Assembly (NCBI RefSeq): GCF_001411555.2
Contig: NC_049912.1
Coordinates: 18,026,341-18,090,340 of the forward strand
Direction: 5' to 3'
From: Juglans regia
Lineage: Eukaryota > Streptophyta > Magnoliopsida > Fagales > Juglandaceae
DNA: 64,000 nucleotides
Shown: piece after piece, positions 46,672 to 58,229 of the stretch
Layout: every line of letters starts with the position of its first letter
Numbering within the stretch: position 1 is the stretch's first letter
Made by a program: the position numbers and the translations under genes
The notes under the pieces: generated by a model
What the model saw: the letters and a program-made list of their open reading frames with translations, nothing else
Databases searched by the model: none
Told to the model about the DNA's origin: nothing

Positions 46672-47102
46672 TACCTGTAGGCAAAAGATCACCAAGTGGG
46701 AGAGGAAGAAGAGATGGGTCTATTGAGAGAGCTAAAGCTTTGAGGAGAAAAACCAACCACAAGGGAAAAATCGAACGGCCGAGAAGAGAGAATGGGAGTA
46801 GAGCATTTTTTGACAAAGACAGAGGAGAGGAAAAGAAAATGGGGAAACTGTCGGGCATGAAACCAGGACTCACAAAAACAGAAACCAAAAGGAGGGAAAC
46901 AAAAGAATCGGGGGAGGATGGGTACTGGGTGAGTGAAAATCAACTGGAAGAGAAACAAATGAAAAATCGAAAAGAGGGAGAAACTATCGGAAAGGAGAAT
47001 GAGGCAAATGAAAAACTCACCCAAAACGACGCCGTATCAAGCTCTCCATGAAAAGGCTGGGCCTTGATCGCAGGACCAGGCCTCACATCACTGGGTCTTA
47101 CA
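44822..47102 (-). mobile_element. Solo LTR (2281 bp) of the long-LTR family, third copy
   Basis: The TSD gagaa is perfect (44817-44821 and 47103-47107). In plus orientation it begins TGTAACGCCCC and ends GGTCTTACA. The minus strand carries family landmarks, including cctgtgtgcacacttgga, tactgagttgttgataattc and a purine-rich (plus-strand) tract with (AG)14 at 46643-46671. No internal region is present. Frames across the purine tract are not considered genes. Confidence 0.85.
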
Positions 47103-47107
47103 GAGAA

Positions 47108-47540
47108 TAAATCAATGCATAAATACAAAATATCACTTGCCCTAAAAGTTCAAGTTGACGACAACAGTCCAAGAAAATTATAGCAAGGAAGATTCTGTAT
47201 ACTCAATGTGTATTGCAATTGTACAAAATGACCTATCTTATATATATATATATATATATACACAAATATACTTTTCATGGCTTCTTTTAGAAACAGCCAA
47301 ATTTATTAATAGAGACAAAAAGTAATCCCTGTGCAGACAAGGCAAGCCAACAGCTTGTTAATTGCTTCTCAACAAAGGTTATGATGCAAGACAACTTGTT
47401 TGTATATATCTTAGTTCATGAAGGTTGAAGGAACGGGGAAGCTACTCTAATCAATCATTTTAATAAACGTTATTGACTGTGATGGGTCAACACGCTGTCA
47501 GCCAACGTTTAGTATTGGAAGGAGGAAAGAATAAAAGAAT
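47108..47540 (+). repeat. NLR copy 1 upstream region (duplicate of about 61580-61934)
   Basis: It matches the upstream region of copy 2 (aatacaaaatatcacttg, aattatagcaaggaagattc, ggaacggggaagctactct, acacgctgtcagccaacg). A (TA)n tract at 47238-47262 is private to this copy. A TATA-like tgtatatatc lies near 47401. Confidence 0.75.
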
Positions 47541-47594
47541 ATGGCCATAGCTGCAGTGTTCAGCAAAACTCAATGGACACAACACTTGCAATAG
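47541..47594 (+). promoter_or_regulatory. Upstream ORF in the NLR copy 1 leader (17 codons)
   Basis: atggccatagctgcagtgtt opens a short frame (MAIAAVFSKTQWTQHLQ) ending TAG at 47592-47594. The same ATG context is present in copy 2, where the uORF is 11 codons. It may lower translation of the main frame; this is inference. Confidence 0.45.
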
Positions 47595-49436
47595 AAAAAA
47601 GTACTTGAAATTAGTTAAAAGTGACGATGTCTTGAGAATTTTGGAGGAACTGATTAGGCTGCCAAAAAAAAAAAAAATTGACAGCAGAGTCTCTGGTGAG
47701 CTTTCTAGCTTTGTTGAAAATGAGATTCCCCTCTTGAAGGGGAATCGGCAAGAAGCTTTGTTTCTGAGAGGAGAATTAGAGCGCATGAGAGCTTTGCTGA
47801 AGATTGCAGATGCTTTGGAAGAAAGTGATGAGGAGCTCAAAGTGTGGCTTAAGCAAGTAAGAGAGATTGTTTATGAAACAGAAGATGCTCTTGATAAATA
47901 CAGACTTATTCAAGCACATAATCAATGTCATGGGCTTGGACTCTATGGTTATCTCCACAAATTTTCATGTCGTATCAAGAGCATGAAGGCTCGTTCTCGT
48001 ATTATTTCTGAATTAAATTGCATCAACTCCAGCATCAAAAATATTTCCGAGGTTCATGAGAGGCTGCGTCCAAAATTCACTAGAGCCGAACAAGGTTCAG
48101 GCATCACAATGGAAGGAAATACATGGGAGTATCGTCGAGGGGATGCTCTTCTTCTCGACAAGACTAATTTACTTGGGATAGATGAGCGTAAGCAGCAGCT
48201 GGTGGAGTGGCTGGTAAAGGGTGGTTATGGACGTGAAGTGGTTTCTGTGGCAGCAATGCGTGGAATGGGGAAAACTACCTTGGCAAAGCAAGTATATGAT
48301 GATCCAGAAGTGAAGAAACACTTCAAAAGACGTGCATGGATCACTGTTTCTCAATCTTTCAAGATGGAAGAACTCCTCAGAGACATGATCCATCAAATCT
48401 ACAGCGTAGTCAGCAGACCAGTTCCAGAAGGTTTAGACAGCATGAACAAAGACCGGCTGAGAAGAATAGTCAAGGATTTGCTCCAGAAAAGGAGGTACTT
48501 GATTGTCTTGGATGATGTATGGCACTTGTATGAATGGGATGCTCTCAAATATGCCATGCCTAACAATAACTGTGGCAGCCGGATAATCCTCACCACACGT
48601 AATATAGATGTGGCCTCCTCCTCTGGTGTCGAATCCGTAGGTAAGGTCTATAACTTGAAGCCCTTAACACCAGAAGAATCATGGCAACTTTTCAGCAGGA
48701 AGACCTTTCAAGGGGATGCATGCCCTAGTTATCTCAAGGAAATCTGTCAATATACTTTAAGAAAGTGTGAGGGACTTCCCCTTGCAATTGTGTTAATCAG
48801 TGGTGTTTTGGCTACAAAAGACAAGCGCAGGACTGACGAGTGGAATATGGTTGGCCGCAGTCTTGGGGCTGAAATTGATGGAAATTATCTGAAGAAAGTA
48901 CTTTCGCTCAGTTTCAATCATTTGCCATTCTACCTAAGATCTTGTTTTCTATACTTGATCATATTTCCAGAGCACTGTCGTATTGAGCAAATGAGAGTAA
49001 TACGATTATGGATAGCAGAGGGATTCATTGAAGCCAAAGAATGGAAAACACTGGAAGAAGTTGCAGAGGACTACCTCAATGAACTGTTGAATAGAGGCCT
49101 ACTGCAAGTGGCAGGCACAACCACCAACGGAAGGGTCAAACTGTATCGCGTCCAAGACCTGCTCCGGGAGATCATCATGTCAAAGGCTAGAGATCAGAAC
49201 TTCACCTCCATAGCTAAGGACCACAACATGACGAGACCTGATAAGGTTCGACGCCTTGCTATACATAATTCATTGCAAAATATACAAGAAAACAAATCTG
49301 TTTCTCGTCTACGTTCTTTGTTTATCTTTCGGGTGGTAGAAACGCTGTACAGACAAAGATTGTTTCCTGGAAGTTTTAAGCTGCTAAGTCTGTTGGACTT
49401 GCAAAATGCACGTTTAAACAAGTTTTCAATTGATAT

Positions 49437-52071
49437 TGTAACACCTGTATTTTAGTATATTTTAAATCGAATAATTATTTGTTATTAATTTAAAATGATT
49501 CTTTTGTTTTAAATTTTCATATTTTAGTACGTTTATTTTTATAATTTTTAATTTGTAAAAATTAAATTTGACATGTTTCCTTAATATTAATAATTGTTAT
49601 GCATTTAAATTTCTCTTTATTTTAAATTAATTTATTGTTGGGTTTGATTATTTTATTTTCATTTAATCACTACGTTTGAATTATTTTATTTAACTTGCTG
49701 TTTTGAAATCGTTTCCGTTGGATCTTTTTTGTGACCAAAGATGTGAAGATTGGACCTCATTTTTTTCCCTCACTTTTTCTTTTTCTATTTTTCCTTTTCT
49801 TCCTCTTTTTCTTTTTCTCCTCATTTTCTTTCTCCTCTCTCACTCTCCTTCCCACGCGCGTACGACGTCTCTCCCCTCTCCCACGTGCATTTTCTTCCTC
49901 TCACCTAGCCCGTCGCCGTGCGCCGCCGTGACCAACACCGCCCAGCCCATTCGCTACCCCACCGGCCGGCGACACCACCCCTCCAATCTCAACCCCTCTC
50001 GTTCCGCCGTTTGCTCCCACGCACGACGCAAGGCCGTAACACCTCTTGTGTTCGCGCGCCGCCGTCGCACCACCTCCGGCCACCATTTCTTCACCACTTC
50101 ATCATCGACCTCCTAGCAACCCAATGGACCCAACCCCAGCTCTGATCCGTCACCGATGAAGCACATCCAACCCCATTTTCGATTTGGGTATTTTTGATCT
50201 TCAACTGCCCTTTGCGCCACCACCCATGGCCAACCACCACCACCACCACTAGCTTCACCAACATCTTGAGCCCTACCCTAGCAATCTCGGGTCTTGGTTT
50301 GTCCCCGTTCAAAAGTGAGTTTTTGAAACCCACGACCACAGTGCATTTGACACTATTTTGTTGCTGCGTTGCCGCTTCTAGCACCTTTGTGATCTTTCAA
50401 AAATTATATTATAACATGTAAGTATTTTCTCAAAGAACTTTTGAAATTTAAATGTATTTTTGCGCTAACTCATATTTACTGTGAATTGGTTGGTTGTGCA
50501 GGACTGAGTCCAAGGAGTAAGGAGGTCGGTTGAATTGGATGATAGAGTTGTTCGTGTAATTGGTTTATGATGTGAGATTTGCTGGCTGTTTCGGGTTTAA
50601 ATATAGATGTCTTGAGGTTGACCTTGGTTATGGTGGATATTGATAATTTTAGAAAGTGATGATATATTTTGGGATTATGAGGGTTTTAGGTTTTGAAGAA
50701 TTAAAATAGGTTATTTTATAAGTTTAAGCTTAAATATCGAAATACGTGATTGATTGGAAACTTACAGAAATTACGTGATTATTTTTATAGGTAACGATTT
50801 ATAGTCGACTCGACATTTTTTAAGAAATTTTTGAAAAGCTAAGAAGTCCAGGTAAGCGGAGTTCTTATGCTAGATTTGCATAAAAAGAAATAAACGGAGG
50901 TTGATTTGTAAAAAAATGTGCATGCTGTTTTAAAAAGAAAATGTGAAAAACAACCTCAGTATATGTTTTGCATTCACTCATGAGATATGTATGAAAGATA
51001 AAAGAAATGTTTTGACATGAATAGTGTAGACATATTTGACATGTTTCTGAAATATGCAAAAGAGCGATTGTGATATCATTGAGATTTTTATGCATGTGAT
51101 ATGAAATGATTTGGATTTGTTTTTGATCAAATGGAAATGATATGAATATGTTTCGCACATGTTTTGATATGATATGGATATGATAAAACTTTAGCATACT
51201 TATCTGTTCTGAATCTGATTTTTGAATATGGTTATGATATGATGATACTGGTTCATGTAATATAGTTGGTACCAACATGATATGATATGAGTGCATCCAC
51301 TTTGGAAACAAAATGGTCTTTTTACATGTTCTTTCCTGTGTGCACACTCGGGGCTCCGAGATTGAAAAAGGGGAAGTTCACTAAATGACACTGCCTAGTT
51401 TGGCCACCGAGGATAGCACAACCCTACCACAGGGGTTAAACATGGTATATGATATGATACGATATGACATGATAAGATGAAGATATTCAGTTATGTTATG
51501 CCAAAACTTTTTTTAATATGAAACGGATCTTTAAATATGAATAGTTGATTTTGAGTGTGAAAAGATTGAAAAATTGCTCTAATTTTCTGATAACACGTTT
51601 TCTGATATCGGCATATAAAAATAAAATATTTTGTTTCTGCATATTGAACTTTCTGAAAAGGCTCATGTTTACATACTAGTATATGTTCTCTACTTACTGA
51701 ATTGTTGATAACTCACCCCCTCTTATCTCCAATATTTTTAGATGATTTTTTGATATTTCAATTGAGGATCAGGACTATAAAGAATTGGGTGAGATGACTT
51801 AAGAATAGTGGATTAAGAATAGAAAACTTTCGATGAATATTGATGATTTTTTATAATTGTATTGTTGAAATGTGAGTTTAAGTGACATGTAAAGGAGTTG
51901 GTAATTTTGGGGGTTACTGTATGGAAGATTTTATATACGAATATGTGTGGTTAATTAAATTTGAAGTGTTTACTTTGGATTTGGAACTTTTGGAAGTGTA
52001 TTAGCAATGTTGTAGTTGATTATCAGGTGTTTTGAGTTAACTCTCCGGACCCTCGGGGTCAGGGCGTTACA
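49437..52071 (+). repeat. 5' LTR of the LARD-like element
   Basis: It begins TGTAACACCTGTATTTTAG and ends CAGGGCGTTACA. In order it has an AT-rich start, aaatcgtttccgttgg, a pyrimidine tract (about 49760-49860), a GC-rich block (about 49850-50120), ttgcgctaactcatatttac, several gatatgatat words, gtgtgcacactcggggctcc, a ccacaggggttaaacatgg site and ttgataactcacccc. Frames in the pyrimidine and GC-rich blocks are not supported as genes. Confidence 0.9.
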
Positions 52072-54778
52072 GTTGGTATCAAAGCCAGGTTTGAGATTCT
52101 GCAGACTTTATGGATTGAGGTTTTAGAAATTTAAGGTTTTAGATTTGATTGGCTTAGTTTGAAGGTTGTAGAACATGACTTGGAGGTCTAGATTTCGATG
52201 TTTACAAAGTTTGAGCGAAAGCCAGGTTGCATACTATAATAAGATGTTTGATGACATCTAAGGTTTTAAAATTTGAAAAGCACTAGGACATGATTTTAAA
52301 GATATTCGGTTTGAGCTTTTGCATACTCACATGGGGTGGCGTTCGAAATATGAGGTTTTGAATATCTGTGGACTAGGAAGTTAACTCAGATTGGAGGTAT
52401 GGAAATTTGTAGATTATAAAATGATTTTATTTGTTTTTAAAGTCTTAGAATTCGGCAACCTTTTGGAATATATTCTAGGTGTTTGAGGTCTTAGATGGTG
52501 TGGGTTTTAAAAAGAAGATTTTGAAGAGAATTAAGGCTTTAGATTTTTTTCAGATTTTAAGAAATGACTTTCTTTACACTTGGGGTTTTAGATCAGGTAG
52601 GCGTACTTTGTTGGCTATAGGTAAGGATCTTTTATAAGATGTAAGGTTTATATTTTTGAAGATGCACATAAGTTCAATTGTATGATAAGTTTGAGGTTCT
52701 ACAGACTATAACATATGAGGTTTCGGATATCAATTCGATTTAGGAAGTAAATTCATATTTGATGTATATAGAAAATTGAGAACTAAGATATGATCATGGG
52801 AATATTTCAGGTTCGAGGTTCTGTAGACTAAAAACATTTGAGTTTTGGATATCTGTGGGTTTAGGAAGAAACTTCAGATTTGAGATGTAGATTTGTATAG
52901 AATAATAGCTGATTTTGTGGATATTTAAGGTTTTAAATTTTGCAGACTTTATGATTGAGTTTTGAGATTCTGAGGTTTAGGGATTTTAGATTCGACAAGC
53001 TTACTTTGTGGATTATAAGAGCTAATCTTTATAAGATTTAAGGTTTAGATTTTTGTGGTTTAGATTCTAAAGATGTACGGGAGTTGAGAGCCATGTCCGG
53101 TTTACAATATTAGATAGTAGGAAGAATTATATGAGTTGGTTAAAGATATGGCTAAGACTGGGTAAAACCATATGTGCAGTACCAGAAAAGTTTAAAGGTT
53201 TAATTTGAAATTATTATTATTATTGTTTTTTATTTCAATTGAATTTATTTCATTTTGTTTGATTTTATTTTGTTTGAATTGAAATTATGTTATTTTATTT
53301 ATTAAGTTTATTTATTTTGTTCGTTTGGTTCGAAGTTGAAAAGTGGGTTAAAGATTAAGTTATGGCAGAAAGATGGTACGACTGAGAATGCAATTGTTAG
53401 GTATAAATATTTAGTGTAGTAGGCTTGAACTTTTATCAACTTAGTTCGCTTTTATAATATCGAGGTTTGAAAGGAACGGCATGGTCTGGGTGATCTATTT
53501 GGGGAGTAAGATATTTGAGGTTTTCGATTTCGTGGATGTATGACACGAAGTTTTAGAATAGGAGGTTGTAAGTTCAACAAACTTTAAGAAAAGATTTACA
53601 AAAATTTTACCAAAAGTTTAAGGTTTTTGCAGACTTTAGAAAATAATTTGTTATCATTTAATATTTTAGATTTTGAAAGCTTCGGGAGTCGATTGTTTTA
53701 TTTTTGGATATAAGTTCATCGATCTTACAGATTTCGAAAAATGATTTTTATATAATTTAAGGTTTTAGAATTACAGATTTGAAGGAATGATTTGTAATAA
53801 GATTTAAATTTTTAATTTCGCAGGCTTGGTGTGCTATCTTGATTCATTTTGAAGACTAATTAGTCTGTGACCATTAAAATGGGGTTGATCAGAGTTGAGT
53901 TATAGATATAGGGATTTTCAAGGAGATTGTTTCTTTGGGGATTGAAGGTATTGATCTAGTTTGGATAATGATTGTTATTAGTTCGGGGTTATAATGGCAG
54001 GTTTTGGGATTTGATCCATACCAAATTTAAGGATGATAGTTGGTGTAGATTCAAGAAGTCATTCTTTGTGATTTTGAGGAAAAAAGTGTAATAATTCATG
54101 GTTTTGGGAGATCAAGCATTTTTCTACCAAAATGTGACAAGAGTTTTCTAGTCAGTAGGTATGAAGCTACCTTGTACTCAATGGTGTTGTTTTTATGAGG
54201 ACATCAATTTTATGCATGTGGCAAATTATCAGAATGCGCAACAGGAGCGTGATATTTTGGTTGTAATTAGGAGTTCAAATTTTGTGTTGATTTTGAGAAA
54301 TTAGTCGTGACTTGAATTTTTGAGACGATACTTGTAGTTGGAGACTAATCGCTCAGTTGTACCAATTATGTTATTGATGGTTAACTTTGGAAGTGACCAT
54401 TAGATTACCAAAGGTAGAATACAATGAAGATTTGTAAGTTATACCGTAGGAATCAATTGAGGTTAGTATAGATTATCGAATAGAGCTATTAATCATTGGA
54501 ATTCCTTGGATGTTGTATTAAGGCTCTTGTGGAAAATGAGATTTTGGATATAATAGCCACCCTAGGAATACTGGACATGTTGTGCCACTGGGGGACTAAT
54601 ACTAGTTTGATGGAATTGCCTATAGGAATAGACTTGAGAGAACATTACTCATACTCGTTGGGAGTTGTTGATGGTATGGTCTTTTCGAGCGTGTTTCGGG
54701 TTGTATCTTGTATCCTGCCTTAGCATTGATGTTTGACCTTACAAATTTCGAGGACGAAATTTTTTTAAGGGGGGAGGA
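52072..54778 (+). other. Internal region of the LARD-like element, non-coding, T/G-rich
   Basis: The primer site is at 52073-52089. The region consists largely of loosely repeated phrases such as gaggttctgcagactttat, gaatatctgtggactaggaa and ggttttagattcgacaagct, recurring about every 100-400 bp. The plus strand is strongly T+G rich. Only short frames are open and none has a known domain. The polypurine tract is at 54767-54778. Confidence 0.75.
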
Positions 54779-57438
54779 TGTAACATCCCGTATTTTAGTG
54801 TATTTTTAATCGAATAATTATTTGTTATTAATTTAAAAATTAATTCTTTTGTTTTAAATTTTCATATTTTAGTGGGTTTATTTTTATGATTTTTAATTTG
54901 TGAAAATTAAATTTGACATGTTTCCTTAATATTAATAATTGTTATGCATTTAAATTTCTCTTTATTTTAAATTAATTTATTGTTGGGTTTGATTATTTTA
55001 TTTTCATTTAATCACTACGTTTGAATTATTTTATTTAACTTGCTGTTTTGAAATCGTTTCCGTTGAATCTTTTTTGTGACCAAAGATGTGAGGATTGGAC
55101 CTCACTTTTTTCCCTCACTTTTTCTTTTTCTATTTTTCCTTTTCTTCCTCTTTTTCTTTTTCTCCTCATTTTCTTTCTCCTCTCTCACTCTCTCCTTCCC
55201 GCGCGCACACAACGTCTCTCCCCTCTCCCCCATGCGTTTTCTTCCTCTCACCCAGCCCATCGCCACGCGCCGCTGTGACCGACACCGCCCAGCCCATTCG
55301 CTCCCCCACCGGCCGGCGACACCACCCCTCCAATCTCAGCCCCTTTCGTGCCGCCGTTTGCTCCCACGCACGACGCAAGGCCGCAACACCTCTTGTGTTC
55401 GTGCGCCACAGTCGCGTCACCTCCGGCCACCATTTCTTCACCACTTCATCCTCGACCTCCTAGCAACCCAATGGACCCCCCAATCCCAGCTCCGATTCAT
55501 CACCGATGAAGCACATCCAACCCCATTTTTGATTTGGGTACTTTTGGTCTTCAACCATCCTTTGCGCCGCCACCCACGGTCAACCACCACCACCACTAGC
55601 TTCACCAACATCCTTAAGCCCTACCCTAGCAATCTCGGGTCTTGGTTTGTCCCCTTTCAAAAGTGAGTTTTTGAGACCCACGGCCACAGTGCATTTGACA
55701 CTGTTTTGTCGTTGCGTTGCCGCTTCTAGCACCTTTGTGATCTTTCAAAAATTATATTATAGCATTGTAAGTATTTTCTCAAAGAACTTTTGAGATTTAA
55801 ATGTATTTTTGCGCTAACTCATATTTACTGCGAATTGGTTGGTTGTGCCGAACTGAGTCCAAGGAGTTTGGGGGTCAGTTGGATTGGATGATGGAATTGT
55901 TCGTGTAATTGGTTTACGATGTGAGATTTTTTGGCTGTTTCGGGTTTAAATATTGTTTCGGGTTTAAATATTGATATCTTGAGGTTGACCTTGGTTATGG
56001 TGTATATTGATAATTTTAGAAAGTGATGATATATTTTGGGATTATGAGAGTTTTAAGTTTTGAAGAATTAAAATAGGTTATTTTATAAGCTTAAACTTAA
56101 ATATCGAAATACGTGATTGATTGGAAACTTACAGAAATTACGTGATTATTTTTGTAGGTAACGATTTATAATCGACTCGACCTTTTTGAGGAAATTTTTG
56201 AAAAGCTAAGAAGTCCAGGTAAGCGGGATTCCTATGCTAGATTTGCATAAAAAGAAATAAACTGAGGTTGGTTTATAAAAAAATGTGCATGCTGTTTTAA
56301 AAAGAAAATGTGAAAAACAACCTCAGTATATGTTTTGCATTCACTCATGAGATATGTATGAAAGATAAAAGAAATGTTTTGACATGAATAGTATAAACAT
56401 GAACAATATTTGACATGTTTCTGAAATATGCAAAAGAGCGATTGTGATATCATTGAAATTTTTATGCATGTGATATGAAATGATTTGGATCTGTTTTTGA
56501 TCAACTGGAAATGATATGAATATGTTTCGCACATGTTTTGATATGATATGGATATGATAAAACTTTAGCATACTTATCTGTTCTGAATCTGATTTTTTAA
56601 TATGGTTATGATATGATGATACTGGTTCACGTGATATGGTTGGTACCAACATGATATGATATAAGTGCACCCAAGTTGGAAACAAAGTGATCTTTTTACG
56701 TGTTATTTCCTGTGTGCACACTCGGGGCTCCGAGATTGAAAAATGGGAAGTTCACTATATGACAATGCCTGGTTTGGCCACCGGGGATAGCACAACCCTA
56801 CCATGGGGGTTAAACATGGTATATGATACGATATGATATGATAAGATGAAGATATTCAGTTATGTTATACCAAAGCGTTTTTTAATATGAAACGGATCTT
56901 TAAATATGAATAGTTGATTTTCAGTATGAAAAGTTTGAAAAGTCGTTCTAATTTTCTAATAACACGTTTTCTGATATCTGCATATAAAAATAAAATATTT
57001 TGTTTCTGCATACTGAACTTTCTGAAAAGGCTCATATTTACATACTAGTATATGTTTTCTTCTTACTGAGTTGTTGATAACTCACCCCCTCTTATCTCCA
57101 ATATTTTCAGATGATTTTTTGATATTTCAGTTGAGGATCAGGACTATGAAGAATTGGGTGAGATGACTTAAGAATAGTGGATTAAGAATAGAAAACTTTC
57201 GATGAATATTGATGATTTTTTATAATTGTATTGTTGAAATATGAGTTTAAGTGACATGTAGTGGAGTTGGTACTTTTGGGGGTTACTGTATGGAAGATTT
57301 TATATACGAATGTGTAGTTAATTAAATTTGAAGTGTTTACTTTGGATTTGGAACTTTTGGAAATATATTAGCAATGTTGGAATTGAATATCAGGTGTTTT
57401 GAGTTAACTCTCCGGACCCTCGAGGTCGGGGCGTTACA
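54779..57438 (+). repeat. 3' LTR of the LARD-like element
   Basis: It begins TGTAACATCCCGTATTTTAG, aligns along its length to 49437-52071, and ends GGGGCGTTACA. One visible difference is a duplicated tgtttcgggtttaaatat at about 55940-55975. Confidence 0.9.
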
Positions 57439-58229
57439 GATATAGTCAACCTCTACTACTTGAAATATCTAAGCTTCAGAAGTTCCAAGGTTAACACCAT
57501 TCCAATCCTCATAGGGAAGCTCCAGAACCATGAGACTTTGGATCTTAAACATTCTCGAGTCACTGAACTGCCTGTTGAGATCTTGAAGCTCCAACGACTT
57601 CAGCATCTCCTTGAATATCATTTCGAACTTGAATCTTATGAATATTTTCACTCGAGATATGGTTTTATGGTTCAAGGACATATAGGGGCTCTGGGATCCC
57701 TACAAAAACTGTGTTTCATAGAAGCAAACCATGGCGGTGACACCATAATGCTAGAGCTGGGGAAACTGTATAAACTAGGGAGGCTAGGCATTGTAAAGTT
57801 GAGAAAAGAATATGGGAAGTCTCTGTGTTCATCCCTTACAAAGCTGACTAACCTTCGTTCGTTGTCTTTTACTTCAATTGAGGAGGAAGAGATTCTTGAT
57901 TTGCAGCACCTTTCTTCTCCACCTCCATTGATTCAGAGGGTCTATTTGCGAGGATGTTTGGAAACATTACCTCACTGGATACCATCACTCCATGGTCTGG
58001 TCAGATTGTCATTGAAATGGAGTTGATTAATGGATGATCCACTTGTGCTCCTCCAAAAACTACCCAATCTAGTGCATCTCGAATTACTTCAAGCTTTCGA
58101 GGGAGACACATTGTATTTTAGGACCGTGGGGTTCAAGAAGCTCAAGGTTTTAGGCCTTGAAAAATTCAGTGAGCTTAGATGCATGCAAGTGTAGGCTGGA
58201 GCAATGCCTTGTGTTGAAAAGCTAATTAT

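Larger units (their letters stand above)
49437..57438 (+). mobile_element. Non-autonomous long-LTR retrotransposon (LARD-like), 8002 bp
   Basis: The TSD gatat is perfect (49432-49436 and 57439-57443). The LTRs are 2635 and 2660 bp, and the 2.7-kb internal region has no recognisable gag or pol. A Met-tRNA-like primer site (ttggtatcaaagccagg) follows the left LTR, and a polypurine tract (aaggggggagga) precedes the right one. The phrase aaatttcgaggacgaaattt before the tract is a signature of Del/Tekay-type chromoviruses, suggesting derivation from one (inference). The two LTRs look nearly identical over long stretches by eye, so the insertion is probably recent. It must be mobilised in trans. 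Confidence 0.92.
47605..58229 (+). pseudogene. CC-NB-ARC-LRR (RPM1-like) resistance gene, copy 1, disrupted
   Basis: Two pieces, 47605-49436 and 57444-58229, are split by an 8-kb LTR element. Compared with copy 2, the start codon is TTG (47678-47680), and 16 bp are missing at 47706/47707, so the downstream frame joins a different upstream frame. The first in-frame ATG is 47785. Readable domains are: coiled coil with EDALDKYRLI; Walker A AMRGMGKTT, where copy 2 has AMGGMGKTT; kinase-2 YLIVLDDVW; RNBS-B GSRIILTTR; CEGLPLAI; and an MHD position reading VQD instead of the IHD of copy 2. A 12-bp in-frame deletion lies near 48890. The LRR part (57444 on) has KYLSFRSSKVNTIPILIGKL and ETLDLKHSRVTELPVEILKL. 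It stops at TGA 58024-58026, again at a TAG near 58192, and is cut at the duplication junction about 58229. It cannot make a normal NLR. Confidence 0.9.

Noticed and set aside
46553..47051. Frames of up to 111 residues in the solo LTR
   Set aside because: They result from an AG/CT-rich tract; the products are repetitive and not conserved in the sister LTRs.
49703..50145. Open frames over the LTR pyrimidine tract and C-rich block (also 55048-55666)
   Set aside because: The frames differ in length and phase between the two LTRs and have low-complexity products (Phe/Ser, then Pro/His/Arg) without known domains. They are a composition effect.
54496..54723. 75-residue frame at the end of the LARD internal region
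   Set aside because: No domain was recognised. Only the terminal aaatttcgaggacgaaat signature is informative, and the frame has no counterpart elsewhere.
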